DNA from: Blasia pusilla
Taxonomy: Eukaryota > Marchantiophyta > Marchantiopsida > Blasiales
Assembly (NCBI GenBank): GCA_050084515.1
Contig: CM114272.1
Coordinates: 50,468,001 to 50,532,000 of the forward strand
DNA length: 64,000 bases
Direction of reading: 5' to 3'
Part shown: piece after piece, positions 1 through 11,661 of the stretch
Numbering within the stretch: position 1 is the first letter of the stretch
Layout of the letters: each line of letters opens with the position of its first letter
Notes under the pieces: model-generated
The model's database searches: none
The model's input: the letters and a program-made list of their open reading frames with translations, nothing else
What the model was told of the DNA's origin: nothing
Position numbers and translations under genes: made by a program

Positions 1-3000
1 GAGGCATGGTGTTATGTGTTATGATTCTGATTGCTCTCTGCGCTTTCATGCTTTTTGTGTACGTCATGAAGAAAATTTTCTTCGCTTGAATGATCATGAT
101 GAGACTGAAACTGCAGTGTGTGAAGTTGGAAGTCAAAACATGTATTTCATGACATCCAACTCCAAACAAGAGCAGTGATGGGTCTGCATATGGCAAAGCA
201 GTTTTCTCCTCCAGCTGGATAATTATTCTGCTTATGAGTCTCTACCTCTTGATAAATATGGCACCAATCATTGAAGTGAAGCAGACTCTTGGGAGCAATC
301 ACTCTTCGTGGATGACCGCGGAAAATAACCATGGTGGCCTTTGAACAGAGTAGGCACCATCTGGTCATTTCAAGCCATCAGCGAGGCAGTGTTTCAAACT
401 GCTGATTCCATCCACACTATGTCACAAGACGTCTCATTGGGGCCCCAGTTCCAAACGTGAGACTTTTGAGAAAACAGTTGTGATGCTGTTTGTGCTGCGT
501 CCAAAGTCAGCTGTAAAACACTTAGATGTGTGCCTTCGACTGGTCACCTCTGCTTCATGTAAACATTGGAGAAGAAGTCCAACTCAAAGGTACACACTGA
601 AAAACTGGCAAGTCATATGGTGCCTGAAGCAGTATCCATGTCGAGAAGTTCTGGGACCTGCCTATGGTGGGCAAGTTTAGTGTGGTTTGTCAAATCATCC
701 TGATGTCTTGACAAGTCATCCTGTTCTTTATGATTCTGAATTCGTGAAACAATCTCTCACATTCAATCATGGCTTACTAGATTAGAGATCAACTGCCTAC
801 CACCCATGACGTTCCCAATTGTACAATAGTTCACCCAGTACATTGATTGATGCTGTTACTGGAAAACTGGTGGACATAGTTTTCACCTGTGGTTAACCAC
901 TGATAGAAAGACAAAACTCTTTGACACCATTTGGATAGAATTTTTAGGACTTCTGCTAGTTCTATTTTTCTCTGCAGACAAGATTCCTAGTATTCTCAGA
1001 AGGTATGGGTTGTCTTCTGGCTACACCTGAGTTGTTTCCTAGTCCAACACTAGCATGGGCATGGATGTGGCGAGAGTCCTTTGAGATGCCCCAAGTTGTT
1101 CATCATCCCAGTTTGTGTCGACTTTGTCAGGGCAACAATTTTTCCCTTCTGCACCTGCATCAACTTGAGGTCGTACAAGGGTTTTTCTGTAGAGGTTAGG
1201 TTGTCCACACCGTGTAGTTGTAACATTTTTAATCTCCAAGTACAGAACAAACAGGGAAAGTATTATCTTTTGTAGGAAGCCGCAGTTAATGATATGGTTT
1301 TTGGCGACACTCAATTGAGTTTGTGCAGATTTTTTTGAGGTACTTAGTTGATGTAATCTGACGAAGATATAGTTTGGCCTCGTGTCGAGTCATCAAGGGA
1401 GACCGACATTGAATAAATATATATATGAGAATGTGCTTGTAACCTCAGTGATGGTAGTGTTTGCATTCTAGTATATTCATATTTCATGTGCAATGTTAAT
1501 GTCCTATGCTTATTATTTAGTGTCCTTGAAATAACAAAGCTGATGGGCCATAAGGAGACCTACTCTTTATTTCTACATGCTGGTGACAAATATGTATTTA
1601 GGGCGTAGTGTACGTGGTAATGATGAGGGGGTGGTTTGGGGGTGCCTTGTGTTGCATGTAGAACCCTTCATCATTGCATAATGCAAGGTTTCTCTTTTTA
1701 TAGTTAATTATCACCAGATATTTAGTTTGTATGTTTGAGAGGACACTGAAGTAGATGCTTAGTTGTTTTCGACTCTATAAGGCTAGGTCTCTGGAGACCT
1801 GTGGTTAAGTCTCGCAGCATGATTAATGAATTTGGCTTTTGTCAGTGTTAACAGTGACCAAGACCCTAAAGCTTAAGCGTGTATGAAAATTTGACTTGTA
1901 GTTGATATCACTGATGGAGTGTTATGTTGTAGAATTTGATGTCTGGGCACTTAAATGCTAGGTCTTTAAGTAGGTCCTCTGAAGCAGATCCCCGTGCAAA
2001 ACCTTTTCCACCCACTTAGGGAAAGGTTTCACCTGGTGTATCAGGTCTAATTGCACTGTGTCGATCTGTCATTAGAGATGAGGCTTTTAATATAGTCCAC
2101 GCCCGGTTTATATAGATGTCAGAAATGTAGATGGGGACGACTCTTTTCATCGACTTCTGAAGTGGGTAGTTCATGACCGTGGGAACCAATATATATGTGA
2201 AAGGTAAGAGAAACGATGGAATGCTCTGAACTATGCTGGTTTAATTGCGGATTCTAAGTTGCTCAATCTCAACAATTCATAATGAAACAATGACCCAACA
2301 TCTGAGGGATAGACTTCACATATGCATTTTAAGACGAGCTGGTTGTTGGCATTGAAATGGAGGTGTTACCAAGGTCAGTTGGGGTAGGGAAGTAAATCAG
2401 GCCCAAATTGCTGTTACATAAGGTTGCCTAATCTTTGTTCTTGTTGAGGATCAGGTCATAGTTGGCTTTCTTGTGCATCAAAATTATTGTAACTTTCTTA
2501 CGAATTGGGGGTCATCCAACCCATCATCTAACATGGGTGTCTTCGAGCGAATTCCCGAGTGGCTTAGTCCTCGAGATGTGCATATGGCCATTTTGCTGGG
2601 TGAACAGCCAAGGAAAATCTTCTTATACGCCGCTTGCAGAAGCAAGAGACGTATACGAAATTACCCATTATCGGCAAGTGGGTTAGATTATGTCCGTCTG
2701 ATAGTAACTCCCGTTTAGATCACCATATCTAACCCTGTTATTCATAGGGAGTTCCTCTAATTTCTAACTCTTTTTTGACATGCACGTGAAGCCTTTGAAA
2801 TTTGTATCTATCCTCACTTCGGCTTAGTATTTTCCCATGCTGAGCCGAAGAAAACTGCATGGGTTCTCTAGTTCTTACATTCATTCTTGTCTAAAAATAA
2901 AGATAGACAAAAAGAAGTTTTCTTTTTATTCCAATAGTCTCATATCTTAAAACTCTGTCTTTTCGAAAGGAAAAAATTGGAAAATTTGGAAGGAAAAGCG

Positions 3001-3528
3001 GAAGGTAATGCTCTTGGGTGTTTAGGATGAGAGGGATGGAAATTGAAGAAAAATTAATTACGGGACAAACTTTTCAGAATTATTAGCGATCCTTTTTCAA
3101 ACATAGTACTTTATTTTCCCAAGCAAAGAAGGTGGAGATAACTTTAGTTAGTTGCCACAGGGATTCTGCGTTAGATTTCGTTGTGAGTATAATTTAACTC
3201 TAACCACCTCATGATATTATGATATTCTTCACTTGTGAAATACTTTCGTTTCCATTCATAATGTTGAGTGAATTTGACCCTTGGGGTTCCATCCCTTATA
3301 TTATCCTTTCTCATTTCTTCCAAAATAAGATATAATTTCCCCTCAAATAAAAAAATATATTTAAATATTCATACATAAAATTTATTTTTAAATGAAGAGA
3401 AAATACGGGGTTAATTAGATAAAATTCTAAATACTGATAAATTTTAAATAAATATGTTTAAAAAAGTTGACATATTTTACTAGAACTCATTTTCTATTTA
3501 AAATTTTCTATTTGGAGGCAGACTACTT
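1..3528. other. No recognisable gene
   Basis: I see no reading frame longer than about 90 codons and no family motif on either strand. The first 1.3 kb has moderate GC and could hold exons or UTR of a host gene, but no splice-consistent chain of exons can be followed. From about 2,750 to 3,520 the sequence is AT-rich and low in complexity. A run of C at about 3,530 precedes the copia relic. Confidence 0.4.
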
Positions 3529-3821
3529 AGCCCCCCCACAACGTGGGTGTGGACATTGTGGAGGCTAGCCCTCGTGGTACAGTACACACACTAGTTTTGT
3601 GGCTATTCAGTTGAAGTCATGTTAGGGTTCCTGGGTCATTACACATGTGTGGCTTTAGGCTTGAGAGTGAGTCTTGGAGAGCTCGTCATATACAATGTGT
3701 GCAGTTTTTAGTAAAGCAACCCGATAGTGTTTAATTGTGGATGTAGTTTTTGCAGTGGAAGTGAATCACGTACATCTTCTGTGATTCTCATGAGTGATTG
3801 TCCAATTTCTTCCAATTATTG

Positions 3822-3833
3822 GTATAAGAGTGC
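3822..3833 (+). promoter_or_regulatory. Primer-binding site, tRNA-iMet-like
   Basis: The bases TGGTATAAGAG resemble the usual plant primer site TGGTATCAGAGC, complementary to the 3' end of initiator tRNA-Met, with a few mismatches. The gag start codon at 3,871 follows at a typical distance. Confidence 0.55.
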
Positions 3834-3870
3834 AGGTTAGGAAATTTTTTGATGCCACAAAAGATTTCCA

Positions 3871-3960
3871 ATGAAGTTCGAGGTGGAGAAATCCGATGGA
3901 AAGAAAAAATTTGGGTTGTGGCAATTGAAGCTCAAGGACTCGCTGGTTTAGCAAGGACTC
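3871..3960 (+). pseudogene. Copia gag N-terminus, truncated
   Basis: From the ATG at 3,871 the translation reads MKFEVEKSDGKKKFGLWQLK. This has the copia Gag signature of a KFE.EK.DG block followed by F.LW.LK. The frame ends at a TAG after about 25 codons. The rest of gag, including the zinc knuckle, is absent and the integrase begins within 100 bp, so an internal deletion joined the two. Confidence 0.65.
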
Positions 3961-4029
3961 ACAAGACGTTGGAGAAGAAACCTTACGACAAGACCTCTAT
4001 ATAGTGGGAGGACATCCATTTGAGACAGA

Positions 4030-4560
4030 TCGGTTGAAAGATCAAGTGTATACAATCTGACAATGGTGGAGAGTATCGATCAAGGAAATTTGAAAAATTC
4101 TACAAGGAGGAAGGTATCATTTGCCATTTCACCACTCTTGGTACACCTCAAAAAATTTGGAGGGAGAGAGCGGATGAATCAAACACTATTGGAGAGAGTA
4201 TGTGTTATGTTGAGCAATGCGGGAATGAAGAAAAGCTTTTGGGCGAAAGCTGTAAATATTGCTTGTCATGTGATGAATCTATACCTTGCTACCGCTATTG
4301 GATGTAAAATTCCTATAGAGTTGTGGTATGCTACTCCCGCAAATTACTATTTACGCAGAGTGTTTGGATACCCTCCATATGTTCAAGTTTTGGAAGAGAA
4401 GAGGTCTAAGTTAGACCCAAAGGCTAGAAATTACACTTTTCTAGGATCTTTGAAGATAATGAAAGGGTATAGATTATGGGACCCTAGTATATGCAATATT
4501 TTTGTGAGTAGAGATGTGTCCTTTGATTAGAAGGCTATGTTGAAGACTCATATTTCAAAT
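4030..4560 (+). pseudogene. Copia integrase, catalytic core fragment
   Basis: The segment SDNGGEY near 4,055 contains the second catalytic aspartate of the DDE integrase core. In the next frame RMNQTLLERV, FWAKAVNIACH and KGYRLWDP follow, which are textbook copia integrase blocks, and the frame ends in VSRDVSFD, the usual junction toward the RT. The first catalytic aspartate and the HHCC zinc domain are missing. A frameshift separates the SDNGGEY part from the remainder, whose open frame runs from 4,063 to 4,530. This would insert retrotransposon cDNA if it were intact; here it cannot function. Confidence 0.85.
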
Positions 4561-4913
4561 CAGGTTAGAGATGAGAGTCCAATATCTAAGGCTGTAGAGG
4601 TGGAGGTAGACATTGGTGATAGGACTGTCTCAGAATTAGAGTTTGAGAGTTATGTTGCGGTTCAGACTGCACCATAGCTCCCCTAATCAAAAAGGCCTTG
4701 AAGACCCCACAAAAATTTGGGTTTTTCGAGGTCAAATACAATTTCTTTTTTCCCTCTTAAAGAGAATGGTAAGCCTTCATGTTACAAAGAGGCCTTTGAG
4801 GTTCAAGACTGATCAAGGTAGATGATTTCCCTGGAGGAAGAGATGGAGTCTCTTTGATACAATGACACTCAGTGCCGTTGTCTAAGGACAAGAAGGAAAT
4901 TGGATGGGGATGA

Positions 4914-5806
4914 GTGTATTGGAGGAAGGAAGGACTTGACGAGACTCGTGGAGATAGATACAAGGCAAGACTTTTGGCAAAGGGATATGCCCAAAGGGAA
5001 GATATTGACTTCAATGAGACTTTCTTATCAGTAGTAAAGATTGCATCCATTCGTGTATTTCTAGGCTATATAGTAGCTCTATATGTCCTAGGGTTGGAGC
5101 AACTTGATATTACAATTTCCTTCTTTCATGGAAAGCTCAAGGAGGAGATGAACATGCAACAGCCAAAGGGATTTGAAGTACAGGGGAAAAAGAACTTGGT
5201 GTGCAGATTGAGGAAGTCCTTGTATAGATTCAAATAGAGTCCAAGGCAATGGTATACGAGATTCAATATATTTATGGAGATACATGGATATACTCATAGT
5301 GAGTATGACTATTGTGTGTATCTGATGAAGACAGAGAGAGGTGTTCATTTTGGTTACAATGTCTTGATGTTATATGTTGATGATATACTCATTGATGTTG
5401 AGCACATGAAAGATATTGCTCAATTGAAGACAAAATTGAGCAAGGAATTCAACATGAAGGTATAGGGTCCTTCAAAGAGGATTCTTGGGATAGATATTCT
5501 TAGAGATTAGAAGAATTGACGGTTGTGGATGTCCCAAAGGAAGTACATCGCAAAAGTAATTGGACGATGTTGCATGGAGAATACTAAATTTGTGAGTACT
5601 CTTTTAGGAAGTCATTTTAGACTCTCTTTAGTTGATTGACCTGAAGGTGAAAGGAGAGCAATTTCAAAGGTTCCTTATGAGAGTGTGGTTGGAATTTTGA
5701 TGTATGCAATGACATGCACTCAACCATATATCTCATATGCTATGTGTTTGGTTAGCAGGTTCATGTCAAATCCAGGGAAGCAACATTGGGAAGCAGTATT
5801 AACAAC
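4914..5806 (+). pseudogene. Copia reverse transcriptase / RNase H fragment
   Basis: The translation shows the copia RT blocks in order: KARLLAKGYAQ, QLDITISFFHG (motif A, with the catalytic D), LVCRLRKSLYRFK and LMLYVDDIL (motif C, YVDD, intact). Weaker matches follow up to SNPGKQHWEAV, the start of the RNase H domain. TAG stops occur at about 5,235, 5,463 and 5,507, and homology ends in RNase H at about 5,805. It is a degenerate reverse transcriptase of the same relic as the integrase upstream. Confidence 0.88.
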
Positions 5807-8300
5807 AAACAATCATCACTATCATTATTAACAACAGACAATGGACAAATTCTTGAAGCATTTGGTATAGTGGCACTTTGTGGAGATAACACAACTCCAT
5901 TAGAAGATATGGGGTCTACTCTTGATCTTACTTCATCCCTGAGTTATGGAAGATAATTATGGATCACTTCATGTTGATCCGGAATACAAAAACTGGTAGG
6001 CACCTCAACTTGTGGTCATACATTAGGAAGTTGGTCCGATCGTGGATATATTTTTATAACTTCATGGAATGCATTGTTAGATAACTCAAGTCTTGGTGAT
6101 ATATAAATGTACTCTCTCAATTGAAGATGAGCTTCTTGATTACGGCCCCTACTATAGTTGATTTTGAGTGCAAAGGCTGCATAGTGCAAGTTATTCTATA
6201 GCTTTGGATCCGTCGGATATGAACTTATGAACTACTCAAATCGTTGGATGGAGGGAATAAAAATGTCTCATTTTTTGTTTCATGTGTTACTCCATGTCGT
6301 GTTGTGTTACTCTCCATGCTGTGCCCCTCCGCCATCTTACATGTGCTCCTCCCGCCGTGTTAGTGCATTTACTATGCTCTTCCTTCCACGCCGTAATACT
6401 ACCCTCCTTCCTCAGCTTCTCCCACTGGGGCACCCTATGTTCTTTCCATGCCTTCCTCCATGTGACTCATGTCCTCCACCCTATTCGTGCCTTAGAAAGA
6501 CCCAAAAGGAGGGCCGCATACTTGTTTTCTCCTACCATTACTCCATCCTCGTTGGAAGGCCTGAGAAAATTTCAGCATATTATAAAGAGTAGATACAAAT
6601 AAAATATGAACAATGAAATATTTTGAGCGAGGATATAATAAGTTACATTTATATCTTATGAATTGACTACCAATAGTCAAAAACTCCTTATTAGGAATAG
6701 TTGCAATACTCTCAACTACCAAAACAGGCTCAATTTGAACATGAAGCGTTTTCCTTCCTTTTCTATACTCTAGATAATAAGTCCTTTTTTCTTTTCTTTC
6801 AGAGCTTCCATTTTATCAACGCGAATAGCACATTTTCACTTTCTGGCTTTGCCACATAGAACCTTATGAAAATCACTTATATCAACAAGATTCAATGGAA
6901 TGGGAAGTTTGGAATAACATAAGAATATTAACATCAAAGAAAATTAAATTAATATTTGAGATTATATAGGGTGGAAATTTGGACATGCTAAATGACTGTC
7001 AATGGAAATATGGTGTTTACATCCCTACCCTAAACAAGGGTGTTTACAGGAGAGAGATGTTCTTGAGTGCTTCAATTTGTCTCCCTGAAATTGGTTTCTG
7101 AATTGGTACATTTGTAAAAACACCTAGTGGCCGTCTCTCCACGTTCAATAATAATCTGCCGACACTCGCCATCTACAAGACATACCACCAAACAACTAAT
7201 TAAAATTGAGAGTTGAAATAAAGTGAAATAAATAAATAAAATGAATATTTTAGGATAAAATTAAATGGAAAATAGGAGAATTGTCATGGTAGATGAGGCG
7301 TAGGGCGAGATAGTATTGAGGCCTTAGAAGGGTTTTGTACTTCCCTACTTTGAGAGGTCATATATGACTTGCTCTTAGGAAGTGACCTACGAGTGTAGGT
7401 CACCCTTCCCTTTATGAGGAGTGGCAACCTTGGAGAGGTTGACCTTCCTAGCCATGTATGGCTCCACTTGGACCTATAGGGTCGTGGGTTAGTTGGTAGT
7501 TGGTCTCATGAGGGGACCACATGTGTAGTTGTTAGGGAGCTAGTATGGGTGTACTACATGTGGATAGTGACCTGCTAAGAGGGAGGTGACCTGTGTGTAC
7601 ACGTCACCCATGGAGGTGCCCCAGGGGATATATCTCGGATGAGGCTCATTTGGAGCTCATCTCCTTAGGATTGCAGACCCTTGTTGGGATCTGTTATACA
7701 ACGCGGCTTGCATGTATTGAGCCTGGATTCTCTCTATAAGAGTGGGCTAAGAGTGATCAATAAGGAGATCACACATTTTGGGAATCCTTGTGTATACTTT
7801 CTCTTGCTATTATACCAATGTGTATCAAAATCATGAGTATGATTGTTTGGATGAAGCACGGTGGATTGCAGATTTCATCAGAGCTTACAGTGCGTATTCA
7901 GCTTTATATTGGGTTTGTCGGGTCGTTCATGTGTAGAGATATTAGGATTCATAACTAGATGGATCTTAGACATGTGTGTGCATGAGAGCCAATGTATGTT
8001 GGCAGCGATGTATATTCGCACGACAAAATAATGAAAATTAAACAGAAAGAAAGAAAGAAATTTTAGAGGAAAGAGGATAGAGGACATTTTTAATAATTAA
8101 GAATAAAATGGGAAGGGAAAAAAAGAAGAAAATTTAATAGAAGAGGGGAAATGTTTCATATTATTTTCAATTTTAAATGTATTTATTTTTTAAAAATAAA
8201 TTAAAAATAAATGAGAAAAAGAAATTAGATGGGAACAGGATAAAAAAGGGGAAAAGGGAAAGAAATAAAGAGAGAAGGGAATGTTGTTTAGGATTTTTTT
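5807..8300. other. Unassigned, AT-rich with purine and pyrimidine tracts
   Basis: I recognise no gene. A short direct repeat (AACAACAAACAAT and AACAACAGACAAT) lies at about 5,799-5,841. A C/T-rich stretch at 6,270-6,500 makes spurious open frames. A purine-rich stretch runs from about 8,035 to 8,290. The segment at 7,300-7,870 has an LTR-like feel, with a CTATAAGAG box at about 7,735 and no coding capacity, but I could not find its edges or a partner copy. Confidence 0.4.
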
Positions 8301-9735
8301 AAAGTTATAAAAGGCTAGTTTCGGTAGCTCGAACCTATTCCTAACCTAATTATCGCACCCAACCCTTAGTGCCGCCTCCGCATATCCTACGGCCGTTTGT
8401 GTTTTGGCTAGATCTAACGGCCAAGACGAAACACGTACGGGCCATTAGATCTTGAATCCAACGACCCAATGTCAGAGCCGCCGCCGCCCTTCCCCCTACC
8501 CCCACCAACTTATCCCGCACTCCCTTTCTTTTCTATACTCGACTCGGCTTTTCTCTCTGGCTCTCCTCTTAGGGCCGGGTCCCATGGGGAGGCGTTGGTG
8601 CCCGACACTGGTCGTTGTTAAAGAAAATCTCCATCGGACGGTCCAGAATCTTTTGTCTTGGCCGGAGTCGGTGATTTGCAAAGAGAGTCTTTGGTTTTAT
8701 CAGGCAGTCCTTGGTTTTTCTTGTGCCCAAATTTTTTGGGCGCAAGAAATGATTTGCGTCCTCGCGCCCTCCACAACCGGTTGGGGCCGGTAGAAATTTG
8801 AAAAAACTGGTCTAGCCGTTTTTTTTGCTTTTGTTTGGATCCATTCCGTCCATGGACGCGAGGGTGACGAATAGTTTCTTGCGGGGCCTTCTTGTAGCCG
8901 GATCCCATGAGGCAGGAAGAATTTGAACATTTTCGACACTCCTCAATTCGATTCAATCCTCCAACATCTTCACTTTTATGAGAAATTGGAATAATTCATT
9001 TCCGCACAAGAATTTTGACGCACGAAGAAGTGGGACTTTCTCGACGTAGGAAGAACTCAAACTTTCTCGACGCTCCTCAATTCCACGCAGGAAGAAATTG
9101 GAGGAAGAAATTGGACGCAGGAAGAATTTTGACGCCTCCCAACACCTTCTCTTTGCTCTCCTAACCATCGCGGGATGAGGTAAACAATGACAGATCTGCA
9201 GTAGGAGGAGGGCGTCACAGGGAGTCCTTGGTTTCCTTGGTTTTTTTCTTCTGATCCCGCTGCCAAGCAGGTAATTCCCATTCTTCTGGATCCAATTTCT
9301 TGAGCCGAACAATCAAAATCACAAATTCAAATGAAAGAGATCCCGAATTCCTGCCCTCAATTACGTCTTCCTCTCTGCCCCCCACTTCGTCACTCTAAGA
9401 TAAAATTTTCTCCTAAATGCCTTCAAATAACAGTAATCTATTCTGGGATAAATATGTCGAGCGATTTTCCGTTGGCACTGTGACTTGGGGAATGGCTGAA
9501 TCGTGTTCCGATGTGCTTGCTCGTTCTCTTCTTTTCTTCCGCCTTCCAAGTTGAGGCAATCAGAGATCGGTCTTCAGAGAGAGCTTCCTGAAGCTCGCAC
9601 CACCAAACTCGAGGGAAGTGGAAGTTAAATGTTGTCTGGGATCAGCTGATTCCCTCACACAATCAGATAGCGTGAAGCTCATCCCTACCATATCGAGAAT
9701 GTAGACATGGACACCTTCCCCAGAGCGTGGACGCA
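8301..9735. other. Unassigned, with degenerate short repeats
   Basis: GC rises here. From about 8,898 to 9,145 a motif like GCAGGAAGAA(T)TTTGACGC, alternating with CTTTCTCGACGCTCCTCAATTC, recurs imperfectly about five times, and this opens long spurious frames on the minus strand. A CT-rich, 5'-UTR-like stretch lies at 8,490-8,580. No protein family is recognisable. Confidence 0.4.
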
Positions 9736-9737
9736 CT

Positions 9738-10114
9738 TACAGTTTGATCACCCCGGCGTTCGACATTTGTCTCGATCACTTCCTCCGGATCATAGCTGTT
9801 GCCAATAACAAAATCCCCCAAAGTGGAGATAATTTTTCGTGATCTCCAATTTCCTCGATGGAGGCTTTGGGCTTATTCATGAGAGGTATCATCGACGATG
9901 CTACCACTTGGATGGTGCCTTGCTTCGAATCTGCAAACTTCACCTCAACCCATGGTTTCGCGCACTTGGGCTGACAGTAATTTCTTGAGAGAATGTTGGC
10001 TGCACATTGCTTGATATTCAAGCCTGCCTCAGCCATCTTCCTTTCCCTGCACTCTACAACCCTTCCTCTCAACAGAAGAAGAGTTTGCATATACATGCAT
10101 ATCAGCAACAACAA
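9738..10114 (-). pseudogene. Unrecognised coding-like exon, one frame break
   Basis: On the minus strand a frame containing MAEAGLNIKQCAANILSRN runs to about 9,830, ending in NKPKASIEEIGDHEKL. Coding-like text then continues in another frame as STLGDFVIGNSYDPEEV and ends at a strong splice-donor match, ACT|GTAAGT, at about 9,738. The amino-acid composition looks like a real soluble protein, not a random frame. I do not recognise the family and see no clear next exon. It may be a host gene fragment with a one-base frame break, or an unrelated chance frame. The confidence is low. Confidence 0.3.
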
Positions 10115-10226
10115 TAGATGGTTTAATCAACGTGGGCTTCATATCCCTTACAATTCTCGCTTAACAGAAGTTTTCTTAGGGGAGAAGTGCTCCTACTCCA
10201 TTCATCCTTCCAAAATGAACTGTTGA

Positions 10227-11365
10227 ATTGAACTTTTGAAGGCTTGTTTCACCAGGCAGTAGCTCTAGACAACAATCAAACCCAGAGAGAGTCCAAGGAA
10301 TGAACGTTATACACACTCGCATAACCACTCACGCTATTACGCATCAGCTACTACCTCTCAGATTCACACCTCACAATTCTCGCATCATTGGCAACAAACA
10401 ATCGATGGAGAGGAAAGGAATGTTGCATGAAGATCGCGTCAGCGCCTTTAAGTTGCTGTAGATCAATTGTCCCTCAGATTTTGCATCTCACAAATAGGCC
10501 ATGGGTCATCAGAGATTTATTGTGAGGGTAGTAGAAAGGACTCCTTACCAGCTCGAAGAGCAAGCGTATCTTTTGTGGAAGCCCTGAACTACACAAAATT
10601 GGGGTCGATGGTGGACACGGGCAAGTAAGATCCTACCTCCACCTCCCGCGCTGTCGCATTTTCTCGTGTCGTAGACCAAAATCCCCCCGAGGCCAGGGAA
10701 GTCGCTACCAATAGGTAGGTACATTGAGTCGAAGATTCCCTCCTTCAAGACTCATGGAAATTGGTTAGTTTGGCTCAAGGGTGGCTGAAGTGGGTAGGGA
10801 TTGAAAGCTTTCTGCTAATCGCTGCTGTGAGGCTGCGTGCAGAGGTCTGACATTAGCCTTCATCAAAGCAAAGAGTTTGATTCTTGTGTCACTTAGTGAT
10901 GCACAATCTGGTTTGCTAAATGTTGAGTCCATTCCATGACAGTGGAATGATGAATCACATCTGAGTTGACCTCTTGGACTGCAGGAATAACCAGAATCAT
11001 TCCTCCCAGGGAAATAGAAAGAAACTTGAGAGAGAAACAATCTCAAGGAAAACTTAGAAACTAAGTACTTTCTGTGAACCAAGAACAATACAACTCCTTC
11101 CATTGTTTTGAATTCTTACCAGTTGAGGACAACAGGACGCTCCACTCACAAGCCCCAAGGAGGAGGCCCGAATGACATATTTTGGGGGATGGTTAAGTGA
11201 ATAAGACCTGCATAAGAGTAAGCCTAGTCTAAAGATTAAGAGAATAAGAGCTGCATAAGAGTAACAATAAAATTTTCACTACTCTTTTTCTTGGAAAGTC
11301 ATATTATTTCTTTAATCCATTTTTTCAAAAATAAAAGTTTCACTACTCTTTTTCTTGCCGTTGTA
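10227..11365. other. Unassigned; minus-strand frames of unknown meaning
   Basis: Two minus-strand open frames (10,545-10,748 and 10,765-11,103) have no family signature. A donor-like CTG|GTAAGG lies at the end of the first one, at about 10,546. Neither is supported by any motif, so I leave them unannotated as genes. Confidence 0.3.
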
Positions 11366-11369
11366 GGAA

Positions 11370-11661
11370 GGAAGTCATATGGACAAGGATTGTGTCATAC
11401 TCGATTCTCAAGTACCAAAGTAGAATGCTAAGCTGATTCCATGGAAAATTTCCGAGATCCAAATTCTGCTTGCAGCAAAACGAGATGAAATGGAGAGATT
11501 AGAACTGAATTATACTACTCAATCTACTATGGCCACCTTAAAACAAAAGTGGAAAAAAGTGGCTGACTTTTGTGTGAAGAATGGGATAAAGCAACCTATT
11601 CGTGATGGCTAGGCGTGCAAAAAGAAATGGAGTGCTCTCATAAAAGAATTCAAACAAGTAA
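11370..11661 (+). pseudogene. Trihelix / Myb-SANT-like DNA-binding domain fragment
   Basis: In one frame the translation reads IPWKISEIQILLAAKRDEME, then TLKQKWKKVADFCVKNG, a TAG stop, and ACKKKWSALIKEFKQ. This is the layout of the trihelix (Myb/SANT-like) fold: a tryptophan with acidic residues in helix 1, KWK.VA.FC in helix 2, and CK.KW..L..EFK in helix 3. The last codon is followed by GTAAGT, a consensus splice donor, so this was an exon of a spliced gene. Stops upstream (TAG in SQVPK*NAK) and inside the domain (RDG*ACKK) indicate a pseudogene. The family covers plant GT-type transcription factors and also transposon-associated Myb proteins, and I cannot say which. Confidence 0.55.

Larger units (their letters stand above)
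3600..5806 (+). mobile_element. Decayed Ty1/copia retrotransposon
   Basis: Fragments follow the copia order gag, integrase, reverse transcriptase, RNase H on the plus strand, separated by stops and frameshifts. The protease and most of gag are missing, because the gag start runs straight into the integrase core. Upstream, a tRNA-iMet-like primer site at about 3,822 implies that the 5' LTR lies just before it, although I could not fix its left edge. No 3' LTR is visible, and homology stops at about 5,805 inside RNase H. The order integrase before RT is diagnostic of Ty1/copia as opposed to Ty3/gypsy. The element is dead. Confidence 0.85.

Noticed and set aside
7300-7870. Solo LTR
   Set aside because: It has LTR-like composition and a TATA-like box, but no terminal TG...CA pair, flanking duplication or second copy could be identified.
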